Part shown: positions 59,786-60,000 of the stretch, piece by piece
Layout: every line of letters begins with the position of its first letter
How positions within the stretch are numbered: the stretch's first letter is position 1
NCBI GenBank assembly: GCA_950295325.1
Contig: OX485805.1
Coordinates: forward strand, 8,930,501 to 8,990,500
Reading direction: 5' to 3'
DNA: 60,000 bases
From: Polytrichum commune
Lineage: Eukaryota; Streptophyta; Polytrichopsida; Polytrichales; Polytrichaceae
Position numbers and translations under genes: made by a program
The notes under the pieces: generated by a model
Told to the model about the DNA's origin: nothing
Databases searched by the model: none
The model's input: the letters and a program-made list of their open reading frames with translations, nothing else

Positions 59786-60000
59786 GTCTGCCGCTTCTTT
59801 CACACAAAACTTATAAGTATGTCTGCAACGTCGAAGTTCTTCGGAAGAAAGCTTTTCAGAACTTCAACCATTTGACTCAATATGAAACTATCCTCTGCTC
59901 AAAACTATTTCTATACACTTACTACTCTACGCACAAACGTACATCCTTACTGCTGCAGCAACAGTGCATGATTCAAGCATTCAGAGTTTTGGAGTAAGTT

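Noticed and set aside
59602-59997. Frame beginning with a run of methionines
   Set aside because: Produced by a GAT microsatellite. The following sequence is promoter and leader-like on the other strand.
1-60000. tRNA, rRNA or organelle-derived segments
   Set aside because: None convincing by eye. A tRNAscan-SE or organelle alignment was not possible here, so absence is not proven.

Overview
This window is nuclear DNA of a flowering plant. It has two clear intron-containing genes about 40 kb apart, and the rest is AT-rich intergenic DNA full of inverted-repeat (MITE or foldback) elements, tandem duplications and decayed retroelements. Methionine S-methyltransferase (MMT) is a plant enzyme. 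The splice sites, codon use and transposon types also fit an angiosperm. I could not assign a family or species from the sequence. I saw no operons, phage genes, CRISPR arrays, rRNA genes or convincing tRNA genes.

Genes. (1) 7578-9585, minus strand: a class-3 lipase of the phospholipase A1-II type. It has two coding exons with an intact Ser-Asp-His triad, plus a candidate non-coding leader exon and promoter near 10326-10769. (2) 49887-58296, minus strand: a complete 12-exon MMT gene that I rebuilt exon by exon to about 1098 residues with no frameshift. Its N-terminal half is a SAM-dependent methyltransferase and its C-terminal half is aminotransferase-like. Intron 2 has a GC donor and intron 5 probably does too. 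Introns 8, 9 and 11 each carry a MITE or foldback element. A likely untranslated leader exon lies at 59479-59785, with a 345-bp tandem repeat between it and the coding start.

Layout. 1-7400 is intergenic, with a three-copy tandem repeat, dispersed family A, foldback family B and a Tourist-like element with an exact TAA target duplication. 7400-10800 is the lipase gene. 10800-13500 is intergenic. 13500-17820 holds Ty3/gypsy integrase debris, and 18600-20960 a decayed non-LTR retrotransposon, both on the minus strand. 21000-29300 is mostly featureless but holds a family A copy, half of a large palindromic element, a Tourist-like MITE and a 312-bp element with TIRs. 29300-35000 has diverged duplications. 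35056-37342 is a long Tourist-like relative carrying a 53-bp minisatellite. 37578-39008 is a large palindromic element with a family A copy inserted in it. 39000-49000 is mainly unassigned. 49887-59800 is MMT and its upstream region.

The two genes act in unrelated processes (membrane lipid hydrolysis; S-methylmethionine synthesis for methyl and sulfur storage and transport). Nothing in the window links them functionally. I found no convincing new multi-gene system. The most unusual features are the splicing and transposon load of MMT and the nested inverted-repeat elements.
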